Assembly (NCBI GenBank): GCA_009801015.1
Contig: VHZZ01000274.1
Coordinates: 184,716-215,543, forward strand
Direction of reading: 5' to 3'
DNA length: 30,828 nt
Origin: Silene noctiflora
Taxonomy: Eukaryota > Streptophyta > Magnoliopsida > Caryophyllales > Caryophyllaceae
Of the stretch, positions 1 to 11,483 are shown piece after piece. Position numbers and translations under genes: made by a program. Each line of letters starts with the position of its first letter. The stretch's first letter is position 1. The notes under the pieces are model-generated. The model was not told where the DNA came from. It did no database searches and saw only the letters and a list, made by a program, of their open reading frames with translations.

Positions 1-719
1 GCTGCCATTGCTGCTTCCACTTTCTCCTCCTTAACTTTGGTTATGAAGACATGTCTTTCTTCCCTCAATATAAGACCATATACACGATTTATATTAGCAA
101 TAGGATCCTCCATTAATAAATTTGTTCAGATATTACCGTACAGTTTGGAATCCAATCTCATAAGGAATTGGTGAACCTTCTCCTCTTCCCGTTCCTTTGC
201 TATCGAAGCGGCTGCTCCGCAGGTGCATGCCTTCACGGTGCTGTAATTCGCCAACTCGTCCCATATTGCCTTGAGTCGTGTGTAATACTCAACCACTGAA
301 TCATTTCCTTGCTTACACTCATTGAGATCACCTTTCAATTGGTGGACTCGAGGTGCGTTTCCCGCTGAGTATCTTCCACGCAACTCCTCCCAGATTTCGT
401 CTACTGGTTGAGTAAACGTAATGCTCGAATGTAACTTCGGATCGATCACATTCCGAAGCCACGCCCGAATCATAGCATTGCACTGCCTCCACGCTACTGA
501 CTCCACGGTTTCTTCTTCTTCCTCGTTACAAACGGGTTTCTTGACCCTGCCTTCAATGAAGGCTAACTTATTCTTGGCATCGAGACCGTTTTTAACGGCA
601 GCTGCCCACAAATCGTAATTATTCCCGTCAAAAACGATCTGCGTGACATTTAAATTTGGACTTTCCGAGGGATGTAAATACAAAGGCGATGTTATAGGAA
701 TGGTCTTTGGACCATCCAT
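1..719 (-). pseudogene. Copia-type retrotransposon gag, 5' part, interrupted by a stop
   Basis: The frame starts with ATG at 719 and reads 197 codons. It has the layout of plant Copia gag: an N-terminal segment with FDGNNYDLW, the motif where the family starts (DUF4219/Copia-N type), then a UBN2-like gag segment with AWLRNVIDPKL, EIWEELRGRYS and VVEYYTRLKAIWDEL. A TGA at 126-128 ends the frame. The same frame stays open from there to the window edge and keeps gag-like sequence (INRVYGLILREERH), so the TGA looks like a single base change in a CGA arginine codon. The rest of gag and all of pol lie outside the window. A primer-binding site and probable LTR sit just upstream (812-987). Gag would form the cytoplasmic virus-like particle. 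This copy is probably inactive. Confidence 0.8.
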
Positions 720-811
720 GCATTACTCCTTTTAATTTGTCATCACCAATCATGGTGAAATCGGTACTCTTTTGTATTTTCGCTGTGAAATTTTGTGGTG
801 GATCGTTTCTT

Positions 812-824
812 GTTCACGATACCA
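812..824 (-). other. Retrotransposon primer-binding site
   Basis: On the minus strand the sequence TGGTATCGTGAAC lies directly after a segment ending in CACA. The first seven bases equal the initiator-tRNA-Met binding site of plant Copia elements (TGGTATCAGAGC); the rest has diverged. It sits about 90 bases upstream of the gag start, the usual place. Confidence 0.6.
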
Positions 825-987
825 TGTGAAAACCAAGAAAACAGGGGAGAAGAAGAATTGTATTTCTCATTTGCAGAAACAAACGTGTTGTACATAGCTA
901 TATATACAAACTATATTGTTAACACAATCTTTGACTCCTTAATTTACTCCTACAAATATGTTAACTGAATATATATGTTTACATACA
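825..987 (-). repeat. Probable 5' LTR of the Copia element
   Basis: On the minus strand this stretch ends with the pyrimidine-rich tail typical of Copia LTRs (ATACAATTCTTCTTCTCCC, then CACA) immediately before the primer-binding site. It contains a TATATATA-like element near 899-906. The inner border at 825 is well supported. The outer border near 987 is only a guess from a TG start, because the second LTR is outside the window and no target duplication was found. Confidence 0.45.
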
Positions 988-1063
988 TAAAACGATATGA
1001 TAATGCAGAATTATCTCCAAATATCTCGTGTATATTCCATATTCTGCTTCCTTAATTTAACAC

Positions 1064-1575
1064 AATCCATTTTCACGAGTATCCGAGTTTCGATCGAGTC
1101 GGGTTTATCGCACGTCACCCTCAAATGTCCTTTGTTGCTCATCGAAGTTTGTCTGGCCGCTTTATCTAACTTGAGGTTACTTAAATATGATTTCCGGGGA
1201 ATTTTGCTCCGAGATCCAGTAATCTCGAATTTCGTGTATTATACACTTCGATTTAAGTTGTTTAAGACGTCTCACTGATCCACGTTTCTTTTTCTCCAGG
1301 CATTTTTACCACTTGTTGAGGTCTCTCTAGGAGTTATTCTATTCGATTTCAACCCCGAATAACAAGTATTAATCCATTTTTCATGAGTATCCAAGTTTCG
1401 GCCTATGCTGGTTTTTCACATACCGACACCCTCAAATATCACCCGTCAGTCCTTAAAATTTGTGTGGCTGCTTTAAGTTACCTAAGGAGCGTTCTGTTTG
1501 ATTTAAGCTGAATTTTATTTCGGGGACTGTAATCTCGAAAATCGTGTATTATACATTTCAATTTGAGCTGTTCGG
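1064..1575. repeat. Diverged tandem duplication, period about 307-310 bp
   Basis: The segment 1064-1265 recurs at 1371-1575. Shared landmarks are AATCCATTTT-CA-GAGTATCC (1064 and 1371) and AATCTCGAA--TCGTGTATTATACA (1221 and 1531). The copies differ at many positions, so the duplication is old. No convincing coding frame is seen in 990-1800. Confidence 0.65.
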
Positions 1576-2026
1576 GAGGTATAAAACCAAGTTCATAAAA
1601 TTTCACCCATGGTATAAAACCAGAAGAATGTTGGCGAAAATTAGGGATAAATACCTGAAGCTCACAAAATGTATATTCAATATGATTTTCCAAGAAATTT
1701 TATGTGCCCTCCCTTCTCACTCGACGGAGGCCTTGTTTTGGCAATACATATTGGAGCTTCCACAATGTGAAGCAATGTTCTAGTGCTAAAATTTCGGAAG
1801 GCAAGTCCTTCCACAAAATTTGGTCGACTACAAAAACTGGAATTTAAAGGTTATATTAACCCATGCCACCTCTTGGTATAGTCTAGAAAGGTATCTAATG
1901 TTGCCATTGTAATAATCTTCATTTCCCATGACATTGATTCTTTCTAATTTGGGAAATCGGACTTCTTACCGTCAAAGTTGGGGAATGACGTAAAAGACAG
2001 TCGGTTTTTGCCAGCCAAGTCTGCTG

Positions 2027-5000
2027 TTAGTCCAAGATTTTCTCCCCAGTAGCAAAAGTGTTCCAAACTATTGTCCCGACGATGTATAGTGCTATTGCCA
2101 CCTTAAACACATCATCCCAGGAACCTGAAAAAAAAGGAGTCACAGAATGACTGTTGGATTTCAAAGCAGACTAAATGGAAGCAGCAGTTTCAGATTGCAG
2201 TTGCCGAAAAAGAGTGCATATGGACATATATGTTTGGAGGAGGTTAACATCAAATATGAAAATGTAAAAAGCAGGTCAGTTACTCAGTTGGGAATATACC
2301 TCGCTGGAGAATGAATCCAGTTGCAGCTGTTCCAAAAACCCCAGCAAGAACACCGGCTGTGTTGGATAGCCCCAGCAGCACACCCTACAAATTTAAAACC
2401 ATGTTCAAAAACAGAGCAACAGTTCAAGATTACAGTGTCGTATTTCACAAGGAGGAAAACAGGAAGTGAGTTTGGTATGTCTTGACGGTAATTTTAAAAC
2501 CACGCTACCTTTGATTGATTTCTAGACTATATTGCAAAGGGGTCAAAGTGTCAAACAAATAAATTCCCATCAATGACGTTTTGGCTTAGTGGGTAATGAC
2601 TAGAGGCTAGGTCGCATACTTGCATCCCCCATCCCCTTGTATTGTACTCGTACCAAAAGAAAGAGAAAGAAGTAATGCAGGGATGAAGAAGAGAGTGGAA
2701 ATGACGGACTAGATGGCTTCATCGTCAGTTCCCCCTGAGAACTCCCAAGACCTACACAAAGTGTTTATGAAGAAATCAACTAGCCACTGCCTCTGGCATG
2801 TCCGTATGACCAGGAAGTCATGTCCCAATTTACCCAATCACATACAAAGGTTGCAGAGATTCCTCAGATTCTTTCGAGTTTCCTTGAGGTCAGCGGATAA
2901 AGAAATATTGAGTATGCTACTTACTAGGATCAATTTGGACAGAGCCCTAAGTAGCAGGGATGCCTTAAATAGGATAATGATGCACACTGAAAACAAGCCC
3001 CAAATAAGCCCCAAGTGACTTGTGATTTGGCGAGATAAAGGCTACCATTAATACAATGAGGCAAAATAAGATGAGAATAACTCACAGAATAACGTGGACC
3101 AATGTCTTGGTGGTTGGAATATAGTCCAGATTGTGAGAATGCATCCGCTCCCTGTCATTGAAGAGTGTGTAGTCATTTTCATCATCCAACTCGAGAGAGC
3201 CACACATAAATAAATACTATGAATATAAGAAATGAGCAATCCTGTTCAGCACACTAGAAACTGAGACCTTGTATTAAAAAGAAGTTATGCTATGTACTCC
3301 GTGAATGGTAAGAAAACTAGTTCTTCAACATCCTTAAGAGCAAAATCAACAGATTTCCTGCTTGCCTTGTTCTGTTAAACTTATTGTACCTCGGGTCTCG
3401 GGATAGGGGTCGGAGTCTGCCCAATGTCCAATAATGAAAACTCCGCTTAATATTACTCGTATGTAGTGATAATGTGTTATGCTACAAAACCTGATACTAG
3501 GTAACTTGTAGGAAAACTAGTTCTTCAACTTCCTTAAGAGATGAATCAAAAAATTTCCTGCATGTCTTGTCCTTTATTATATTACATATAATGTTTCGCT
3601 AAGAAGGTCTACATGGTATCTCCGTGTTTTCACATTTCTAAGTAAATGGTCATAAGATACCTGACTGCATGCCATACAGAGCACGGCTAAAGCAGGTGTC
3701 TTGACTTTACTTAGTACTGAAAGAGAGAGAGCTGGGCCAAGGAATCCAATCGTTTGCATGATCTGCAGACAGATGATAAGAGCCTCAGAAAATGTCAATC
3801 TAACATGAACCAAATGTTGTCATTCATAACTATATCCTTGGTATGGTCTATTGCAGAAGGATTTGGGGGAAAAACTGAATTGTTGTTTCCAGCAAGAACT
3901 TCAGGTTAGATAAACAGGGGCAGTCTTTGTTCAACAAAATCTTTCAACACATGCAAAACTTGAGACAGTAACTAATGACCATTTTCCGGCTGTGGAAGGC
4001 GATGTCTTGTTCTTTACCGTATTTGTGATGAAGGTAAAGCTATGTTTATCGAACAAATAGTGCACAGTATTGACAAAAGCTTGTACAGACTTAATACCAA
4101 GTATCCAGTAGACAAGCCATACAGCGTACTACGTTGATGTAAATAAAGCATGAGTAATCAGAATCTAACGTGCTTTTATGTTTTTGAAACTACACGGACC
4201 ATGGAGGCAAATTTTGAATTGAGTAACTATCTACACTATGCTTACCTTACGAACAGACGTCACAGAGAGGCCTCTGCTAATAAGTGTGTCCGCAATCCAG
4301 CCGCCTATGTTTGCAAAGATAGCCATAGTCAACCATGGCAATACACAAAAGAGGCCAGATTCCATAAGGTTGAACTTCAACACCTACATCAAGCAGCTGG
4401 AGTCAAAATAAGCCAAGTACCTTCACGGCTTCAATGCTACAACTGTCCATTAATAAACTTCTTGGCTTCCATTTTGGGATGTCAATTATTAAATTCCTAC
4501 ATGGAATCTTTCCTTTTTGTATGCTAATTTTAGTTTTTGATCTTTTATCTTTCACAAACTTTTATTTTGTTCGTATATTCTTATCCTCCTACTTTTATAA
4601 GCAATTTAGCATGGTAGGTACTAGCTTCTCTAGGTACCTGATTGTAATATGTTGGCATCCATGTCAGAAGGATAAATGTGCCCCAGTTGTGGCAAAAGTG
4701 AGAGATTATGAGGGCCCACACTGGTGCTTTCGATAAAATTAATTTCCAGGGAATCACAGTGACAGGTTCCTTGGACGTGCTGCCTTCCATGATAAACCTT
4801 TTCTCTTGTGCACTAAGACTTGGGTCCTCTGCTGGTGAGCTGAACGCCTGTGAAAAGCCAAAAATATGAAATACTATCAGCTGAATACATCATCACCGTT
4901 CGTCCCTCGAGGGACTCCCGTAGTGAGGTCGGGGACTAGAATGTACGACTGTGTCAACAAACACAAAGAGGTTGTTTCCTAGTGACCCATCATGAAAACT

Positions 5001-8000
5001 GCATCAAGGATTGCATCATATAACTGCTACTTCACAATATAAGAAGCATATCCATTTCAGTGAGCCCTTTTGATTCATTCTATCATTTCTTGAACCAAAG
5101 AATACGGAGTATTTGGCTCCGTTGGAACTCTTGGAAGTGGAAACAAGATTATCAACTGAACATAGAAACAAAATTCACCTAGCTTGATTTCAATGACACA
5201 CAGAATAATGTGTTTGATACTAGGGGAAAGAAAGCCAAACGTTATGGTTATCGGTAAGTATGGATTGATGGGAAGCGTGCATTTACATTAGCTAGCCACA
5301 ATGCAATCCAGATGGTTCCAAGAGAGCCGAATGAATAGAAAACTGAAGGCCATCCAAGCTTGTGGATTAAAATTGGTGAGAAACCCAATCCAACAACAGA
5401 GCCAAGATACATGCCACTGTATACTAGAGACAGAGCTCTGCTTCGTTCAGACACAGGAATCCACTTCGAGATCATATTGTTCATAGCAGGCATAGCAACA
5501 CCCTGTCACATGACAACGGCAGCTTTTAGAAATTAAGGAATATATTAAGACAGCTATAGGCACCATGAACAACATGTTTGAGAGTCAGAGAGACATCAGT
5601 TTCCTACATACTTCAAGAATAATGATCAATCTGAACTGGCAAAAGTGGCAATAGTCAAATTTTTAATGAAATGGTTGGGACAAAATGGAAATCCATATAC
5701 AAAAAAATTTAGCTGCAGGAGCCTATATTTAATAGTTACATTTCAACTTAACAAAGACAACGAGCTGTAGTCTGTAGATGAAAGTAAAAATACTGCTTGT
5801 TGAACTTCTCCGAAGTATTGTATAGTACTTATGTAGAGCGATGAAGATAAGGAAGAGGCAACTACTATGTTTAGTTTCTGAATAAATACCAGGTGTACTG
5901 ATAATAGTTCACCGACTCTGTAGTTGTCTGAGCAGATCTTCTAAAACTGAAGCTACACTGAGCTTTATCGACTAAAAATTTGGTCGTTGTCCATTACTCG
6001 CAAGATTATATTTCCTCTTTGTAACTGTATCTCAGACAAATGCTAACTAACTGTACGTAATTGTATAAAAAAAAATTCTGAAATTTAGAACACAAAAGTT
6101 CATATATGCGCACCGGGAGATGTTAGGGTTGATGGCTAACCTCACCAATGCCCATAAATGCACGTACGACAAGTAAGCAAGGCAGGCTTATCCTTGCAGC
6201 AAAAGGAGTCAGAATTGTGGCCACTGACCACCAGATCACTCCAAAACCCAAGACAAGCTTTCCACCGACCTTATCAGCCCAAATGCCTCCAACAATCTGT
6301 ACATCAGAAAGCATCATCAGGAAAAAGGTAATTATATCACTATTTTCATTCATAAGCAAAAATACTTCCTGGACAACGGCAAATAAACAAACTTCTCCAG
6401 TGCCAGCACGTAATTTTGGAGCAAACCTGAGTAAGAAGATATCCCCAGAAGAAGGAAGACTGAATAAGGCCAACAGTTGAACTACTCCAGTTGAACTCCT
6501 TGGACATAGGAAGTATTGCAATACTCATGTTCACCTGAAGAAACATGCTGAAGTTAAGCTTCAACTTAACTACAGTCAATGGATGCTGCAAATTTTATTG
6601 GCAATGATCAAGTACAACGGAGAGAAGTGGAGAACAACTCACACGGTCCATGTTGCACAGCAGAAATGCTGCAAAACAAAGCAACACAATGAGCCAACGC
6701 TTTGGTAACGACGGCTCCAGAAAAGACATCTCCTTTTGCGCATTGTTGTCAGGCAGTACAACTTCACTTTCCCCCTCTGAAGGTCCAAATGATTCAAAGG
6801 CGGCTTCTGTTGCATCAATTTCCTCAGATTTATAGTTTACAAGGATCCTTCGGCCCCTATGATCCTTCCGTCTACCGTAGGAATTCGGATACACTGAGCA
6901 TATCGATGAGCCTTTAACTCTTGTCAGGGAAGTTGGGCAGTAAGAACTCTCGCTTCTATCATATGCTGCTGCGGAATGTCTAGAACTTCTCCAGTCAACC
7001 ACTTTAGTAATGCATACGAGCGAGCAATAAGAACATTGAAACGTTAGACAATTCTTAGTAAGCTGATGAGAAATTTTGTTTGGCACTCTCTGACCCGATA
7101 ACCCAATTGAGAGACCAAATTCTTCTTTCTTAACACTTGATACACCATTCCTTCTATGGCAGACCGTACCTGTAAAATAGGCATAATGTCCTTAAGGGAT
7201 TTAGATGGGCATATGAGTAGCGACTTAAGCGAAATGCCGAGAATGATTAGATATGAGAAAACTCTAATCATTGATGATAGTAGCTTTTTATCCATAAGCA
7301 ACTCCAAAAAAGCTTATCCTTCTTTTCTATGAAATATCGAAGTTCTGCATTGAAGTCCCAGGTAACAACTACTTCTATAAGCGCATCTAACTCTCAATAT
7401 TAAGGTTGAATTGAAGGAAAGGCACCATTGTGGCATTGTGCCACAACTAGATGGCCTTGATACTGTCAGTGTCTGGGCTCCACTAAGAATGATTAGATGT
7501 GAGTAAAAGGATCCTTCACCAAATTACATGATATCTATGCCATATCAAGGTCACCACTTTATGCTCCACCTACCAGGGAAAATTGATTTTTACCCTACAA
7601 CCTCTAGTCAGCATCATCAACTCCTCAAAAACAAAATTCCAATTTCCGACCACAAAACAAGCGGAATGTTAGTCTTCAGTCTCACCGCCTCTGTCATATT
7701 ATCTCTTTCTCACGCTTCATCACTCATATCTCTCTTCAATATGTCTTAAAACATGCAAATATATTATTATACATATGCTCTTAGCCTCTTAATGAAAGCA
7801 TTTTCCATTAGAATCTAATGCTCCTAAGATACGGTTAATCTTGTATAAGATCCTTGTATGCAACAACATAATTAGTGTTGCTATCATTAAATGAGATTTT
7901 TAACATAAGATAATGCCATTCTAGTGTAAGTTCCATAAATTTCTCAAAGTACATTTCTTTTTAAAAATTACTAGTTAACGAGATTACCTCAAAATAAAAA

Positions 8001-9011
8001 TAACATCTAAGTATATTTCCTGTACATCAATTTAGAAAAATGCTCTCAAAATGTCACACAAAGATAGCATATATCTTCACCTCCTACACTCCACATTTCC
8101 GGCTTTCTAGAGTTAACACTGTTGAACGATAGCATAACTCATAGTTGCTCAACTCAATTTACAATTTCTATAATCCAACAGTCATGGTGAAATTACTTAA
8201 TCTCGCTATCTTCATTCAACTCATGCTAAGAGTATGAACTTGAACATTACCAGCAACAACATTTCCGCAAAATTAGTTCATAAAATTAGCAAATTATTAA
8301 TCACAACGCATAATTATATCCAAATTTCAGAAACAATATCAAATAAACATCGACGAACAATAGCTTCAAATTCAGGAAAAAAATTACTCAAATCTCACTA
8401 TCGTTAGCATCACAATTCAACTCATGCTAAGAGTTTGAACTAGAACATTAAAAGCAACGACATTTCCGCAATTTAGTTCTCAAAATTAGCAAATTAGTAA
8501 TCACAATGCATAAATATAACCAAATTTCGGAAACAAAATCGAATAAAACAAACAACATGAACAAACACCGAAGCACATTAACGAACTTGAACATTATCAG
8601 CAATTACACTCGCTATCATTAGCATCACAATTCAACTCATGCTAACAGTATGAACTTGAACACTATCAGCAACAACATTTCTGCAATCTAGTCATAGAAT
8701 TAGCAAATTAGCATTTAAGCGCGTAATTACAGCCGAATTTCGGAGAATAAAATTGAATAAACAATGACGAACATTGACGAACTCAACTCATAGCACAATA
8801 TGAACTTGAACATTATCAGCAACAACATTTCCGCAATTTAATTCACCGAATTAGTAACTTAATTATCACAAATTATAACCGAAATTCCGAAGAAAAAAAA
8901 TCGAAAAACAATAACGAAAAATAAGCGTAAAATTCAGCAAAAAAAAAGGAAAATACCAGGAGAGAGAAAGGAACCGAAAGTTCGATTGGAAATAACGCCA
9001 CCGATCGCCAT
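2027..9011 (-). CDS. PHT4;4: PHT4-family plastid anion transporter, PHT4;4 (ascorbate transporter) type
   Basis: Eleven exons give one frame of 586 codons: 8957-9011, 6643-7169, 6427-6534, 6141-6296, 5287-5502, 4638-4847, 4246-4383, 3661-3762, 3086-3151, 2300-2384, 2027-2124. All introns have GT-AG ends and phases agree at every junction. The start MAIGG is the only ATG that splices in frame to exon 2. The protein is an MFS transporter: about 170 residues of Ser/Arg-rich plastid-targeting and linker sequence, then membrane segments from LPKRWLIVLLCF (about 173). The MFS loop motif GGIWADKVGGK is at 233-243 and its C-half echo GGWIAD at 451-456; the end is TGEKILD. The wording (ISKWIPVSERSR, KEPVTVIPWKLILSK) is closest to Arabidopsis PHT4;4/ANTR2, reported to move ascorbate across the chloroplast envelope. 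PHT4;1 is the alternative. Subfamily assignment is from memory. Confidence 0.9.
2584..2660 (+). mobile_element. Probable SINE fragment in a PHT4;4 intron
   Basis: The segment has a tRNA-like start (CTTAGTGGGTAA, box A-like) and an ending (ATCCCCTTGTATTGTA) that resembles the better preserved SINE at 26473-26599 (CCTTTTATTGTAATGCG). Box B has decayed and no clear target duplication was found. It lies in the intron between exons 9 and 10. Confidence 0.4.
3309..3577. repeat. Direct repeat, about 70 bp, spaced 199 bp, in a PHT4;4 intron
   Basis: The segment 3309-3378 (GAAAACTAGTTCTTCAAC, then TCCTTAAGAG and TTTCCTGC) recurs at 3508-3577 with a few changes. Both copies lie in the intron between exons 8 and 9. 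It looks like a local tandem duplication of about 200 bp whose middle parts have diverged. Confidence 0.6.
8217..8900. repeat. Four degenerate tandem units in the first intron of PHT4;4
   Basis: A block starting CAACTCATGCTAAGAG, followed by GAACTTGAACATTA, AGCAACAACATTTCCGCAA and TTAGCAAATTA, occurs at 8217, 8418, 8633 and 8784 (the last is shortened). Spacing is about 201, 215 and 151 bases. The units are AT-rich with no coding potential. They fill the 3'-upstream half of the 1.8-kb first intron, next to the short first exon. Confidence 0.75.
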
Positions 9012-9260
9012 AGATGAGAAGAACGAAGGTAAGATTAATCAATTCATACCAGAAAATACGAGAAGTTGAACACTTTCTCTCTCTAGAGATGAGAGAAAAA
9101 GAAGAAGATAAGCTGACGTAAGTGAGGCTGAGTTGAGGAGTTGGTTTTTTTTTTTTATGAGTGGAAAAATATCTACTGCTTGCCTGCAAGGCTGCAATGC
9201 TGCTTACTTGTTTTTCCCGCTTTTCCCAGATGCTGGTAAGGTAAGGAGGGTCCATATGTT

Positions 9261-9270
9261 GACACGTGTC
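9261..9270. promoter_or_regulatory. G-box/ABRE palindrome upstream of PHT4;4
   Basis: GACACGTGTC is a perfect 10-base palindrome around the G-box core CACGTG, 250 bases upstream of the PHT4;4 start codon. Such sites bind bZIP and bHLH factors in light and abscisic-acid responses. A TTGAC core, the W-box core, overlaps its left edge. The role here is inferred from motif and position only. Confidence 0.45.
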
Positions 9271-9944
9271 CATTTCTTAACGGTATATTCCACTTAATTT
9301 CAAGGCATATGTTCCTTTTGTTTTTTGAATTTTTTTTTTTTCGGAAATTGAAAAAAATAATTATTGTATTGTTAGGCCGGAATTAAATATATGGTATAGA
9401 TTGATGTGTCTAATACAACTTCGTAAGTAAAAGAATCATCCAATTACAGACGCAAATTGATTGACGATTTATTAAATTAAACAGGGTCTAATGGATAAAT
9501 GCATTTTGAAAGTAATTTCTCTTTGAAATTGTTTCTGGATACTCAAATACTTTTCTGAGTTTTTTTTACCCTTTAACTCTGCATTACTTTTTTGTTATCG
9601 TATAAAATCGATCTCGAGACTTCTATTATAAACTTAAACAAATGGTTGAGATAGTTTTTTGACATAATAACAAGATCATGTGACCAAAAATCACGAATTC
9701 AAATTTGGTCGTCAATGTGGTCCTAGTTGTTGGATTATAATTGGGAGTAGATTCACTCAAATGTCAAATATTGTCGCACTATTATGAATAAGGAAGGGCA
9801 TTATTGTAATTAACTTCGATTAGAGAGACATGCCAAATAGTGAAGGTTAAGTCAATTTAAACCACTCTTTTCAGATCGTACGTGGACATCCTTCTAATTG
9901 ACACATCCATTGCTTGGTTACCGTTATTTACCGGTGACGCTAAT

Positions 9945-9975
9945 TACTCTTTCCGTCTCGATTATTTATTTAGTT
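9945..9975. mobile_element. Stowaway-like MITE end fragment
   Basis: TACTCTTTCCGTCTCGATTATTT matches the left terminus of the complete MITE at 10188-10393. No partner terminus for it was identified, so it is probably a truncated copy. The rest of 9300-10185 is AT-rich, with no gene seen. Confidence 0.45.
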
Positions 9976-10185
9976 TTTTTATTCTAATCCAATGTATAAT
10001 CGGGATTTGTAAAGCAGTCCACATATATATAATTAATTGGTTATAAATTAGTTGGATTTAATAGACAAGCTGTTAAAATGGTTTGGAAGACGATCTAACT
10101 CGGGATTCCCTTGCTAAGTGTTCTTAAGCTCCAAATGTAGTCAAACTAACCAAATCTAAACCGAGATGAAAGTGGTGATAATATA

Positions 10186-10395
10186 TACTCTTTCCGTCTC
10201 GGTTATTTGTTACCATTTGGTTTTGGCACAAAGAACAAGGAAAGAGGAAGAAGTCAATTATAAGATGACAAGTGGACTAAATTGAATATGAAAGATCAAA
10301 TTACTCATCAAATGTAATCCGAAAATAAAAAGAACAACAATTGACTGAGACACCCAAAATGGAAAAGACAACAAATGACCGGGACGGAGGGAGTA
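10186..10395. mobile_element. Stowaway-like MITE with TA target duplication
   Basis: The element runs from 10188 to 10393 and is flanked by TA on both sides. The termini CTCTTTCCGTCTCGGTTATT and the inverted AATGACCGGGACGGAGGGAG pair over about 24 bases with a few mismatches. CTCCCTCCGT termini and a TA duplication are the marks of Stowaway (Tc1/mariner) MITEs. At 206 bp it is the normal size and has no coding capacity. It lies between PHT4;4 and the GPAT fragment. Confidence 0.85.
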
Positions 10396-10833
10396 CAAGG
10401 AGTACTGTACCACCCTACTAACTGGTAACTGAACAATAACAATCGAGAAGATGAATCTTTTTCCGAAATCAAAACAAATACACGATACACTTAATTACAA
10501 ATTCAAATCAAGTTTCAAAGGAATAATGTGTCTTCTTATTCTATATTCATGAATCATGACATTTTGTGAACCAAACGACCCTTTCCAACTAGCGATAATA
10601 AAAAACTAAACGGAAGACAAATAAAAAAGATTAAGGCGTTGAGCGGGTCTGGTCGTTTTACAAGTCGTCCTTCATGGATGATTATCGGAGATTTTAGACG
10701 GTCTTCTGGTACGGGTTTTGCATCCTTGTCCCGGTGCACCATATAACCTTCCTGTATTTGCATACATCACCGATCATATTAGATCTTGTTGTACTAGGCC
10801 AATACCTTGAAAAAATTGCAATAGTGGCCTATA

Positions 10834-11272
10834 ATCTGAACTAGACCTGACAAATCGGGTCAACGGGTCGGGCGGGTCGGATCAATTCAGGTCTTTCATT
10901 GATTTCGGGTTAATTTGGGTCGCTCGGGTTATTTTGGGTTTCGGGTTTGTTCGTCGGGTAAGTTTCGGGTAACCGGGTCGGGTTATTTTGGGGTCAATGA
11001 ATAAGAGAGAAAAAGTCATTTCAAGTCTTTTCGGTTCAATTAGAGTTATGTTTTGTCGGGTCATTTTCGGGTTGAGTGGTTTCAGAACCGGGTCATTTTC
11101 AGATCGGGTCAGTTACGGGTCAAGAGCTCGGGTCATGTTCGGGTCGGGTCGGGTCTGTTCGGGTTTTCGGGTCACATTCGGGTGATGTAATTCGGGTCAT
11201 TTCGGGTCTCGGGTCAGTCTTTTCGGGTCGGGTCAATCGGGTCGGGTTACTTTTGCAAAGTCTAATCTGAAC
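10834..11272. mobile_element. Non-autonomous hAT element rich in CGGGT repeats
   Basis: The element 10842-11264 (423 bp) is flanked by an exact 8-base target duplication ATCTGAAC (10834-10841 and 11265-11272). Its ends are TAGACCTGACAAA and, inverted, TAGACTTTGCAAA. An 8-base duplication and short TAG-type ends point to the hAT superfamily. The interior is made of irregular CGGGTC/CGGGTT repeats all on one strand, with no transposase frame. It sits in the intron of the truncated GPAT gene. Confidence 0.8.
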
Positions 11273-11483
11273 TACTTTGAAAAGGTTTATTTATTTGTCA
11301 CCCAAAAAACATAGAAATTGGACCATGAATTTCAAAAAATTGGTTTTTAGATTAATATTTTATTATCTTTACCCGCTAAAAACCAATCCCAAATCCGCTA
11401 ATCCGCATGTCCAAATGTCAACGGCCCAAAAATCTATGCAAATCCGAGTTTAATGCATTCAGTCACCTCTAAGCAAAAGTAAT

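Noticed and set aside
2713..3018. Plus-strand frame of 101 codons
   Set aside because: It lies in an intron of the PHT4;4-type gene and has no recognisable domain.
8217..8900. Regularly spaced repeats that might suggest a CRISPR-like array
   Set aside because: The units are long, degenerate and lie within a plant intron; there are no short identical repeats with unique spacers and no cas genes.
8866..9273. Minus-strand frame of 135 codons across the PHT4;4 promoter
   Set aside because: It spans the 5' untranslated region, exon 1 in another frame, and intron 1. The short spliced exon 8957-9011 fits the family and phase instead.
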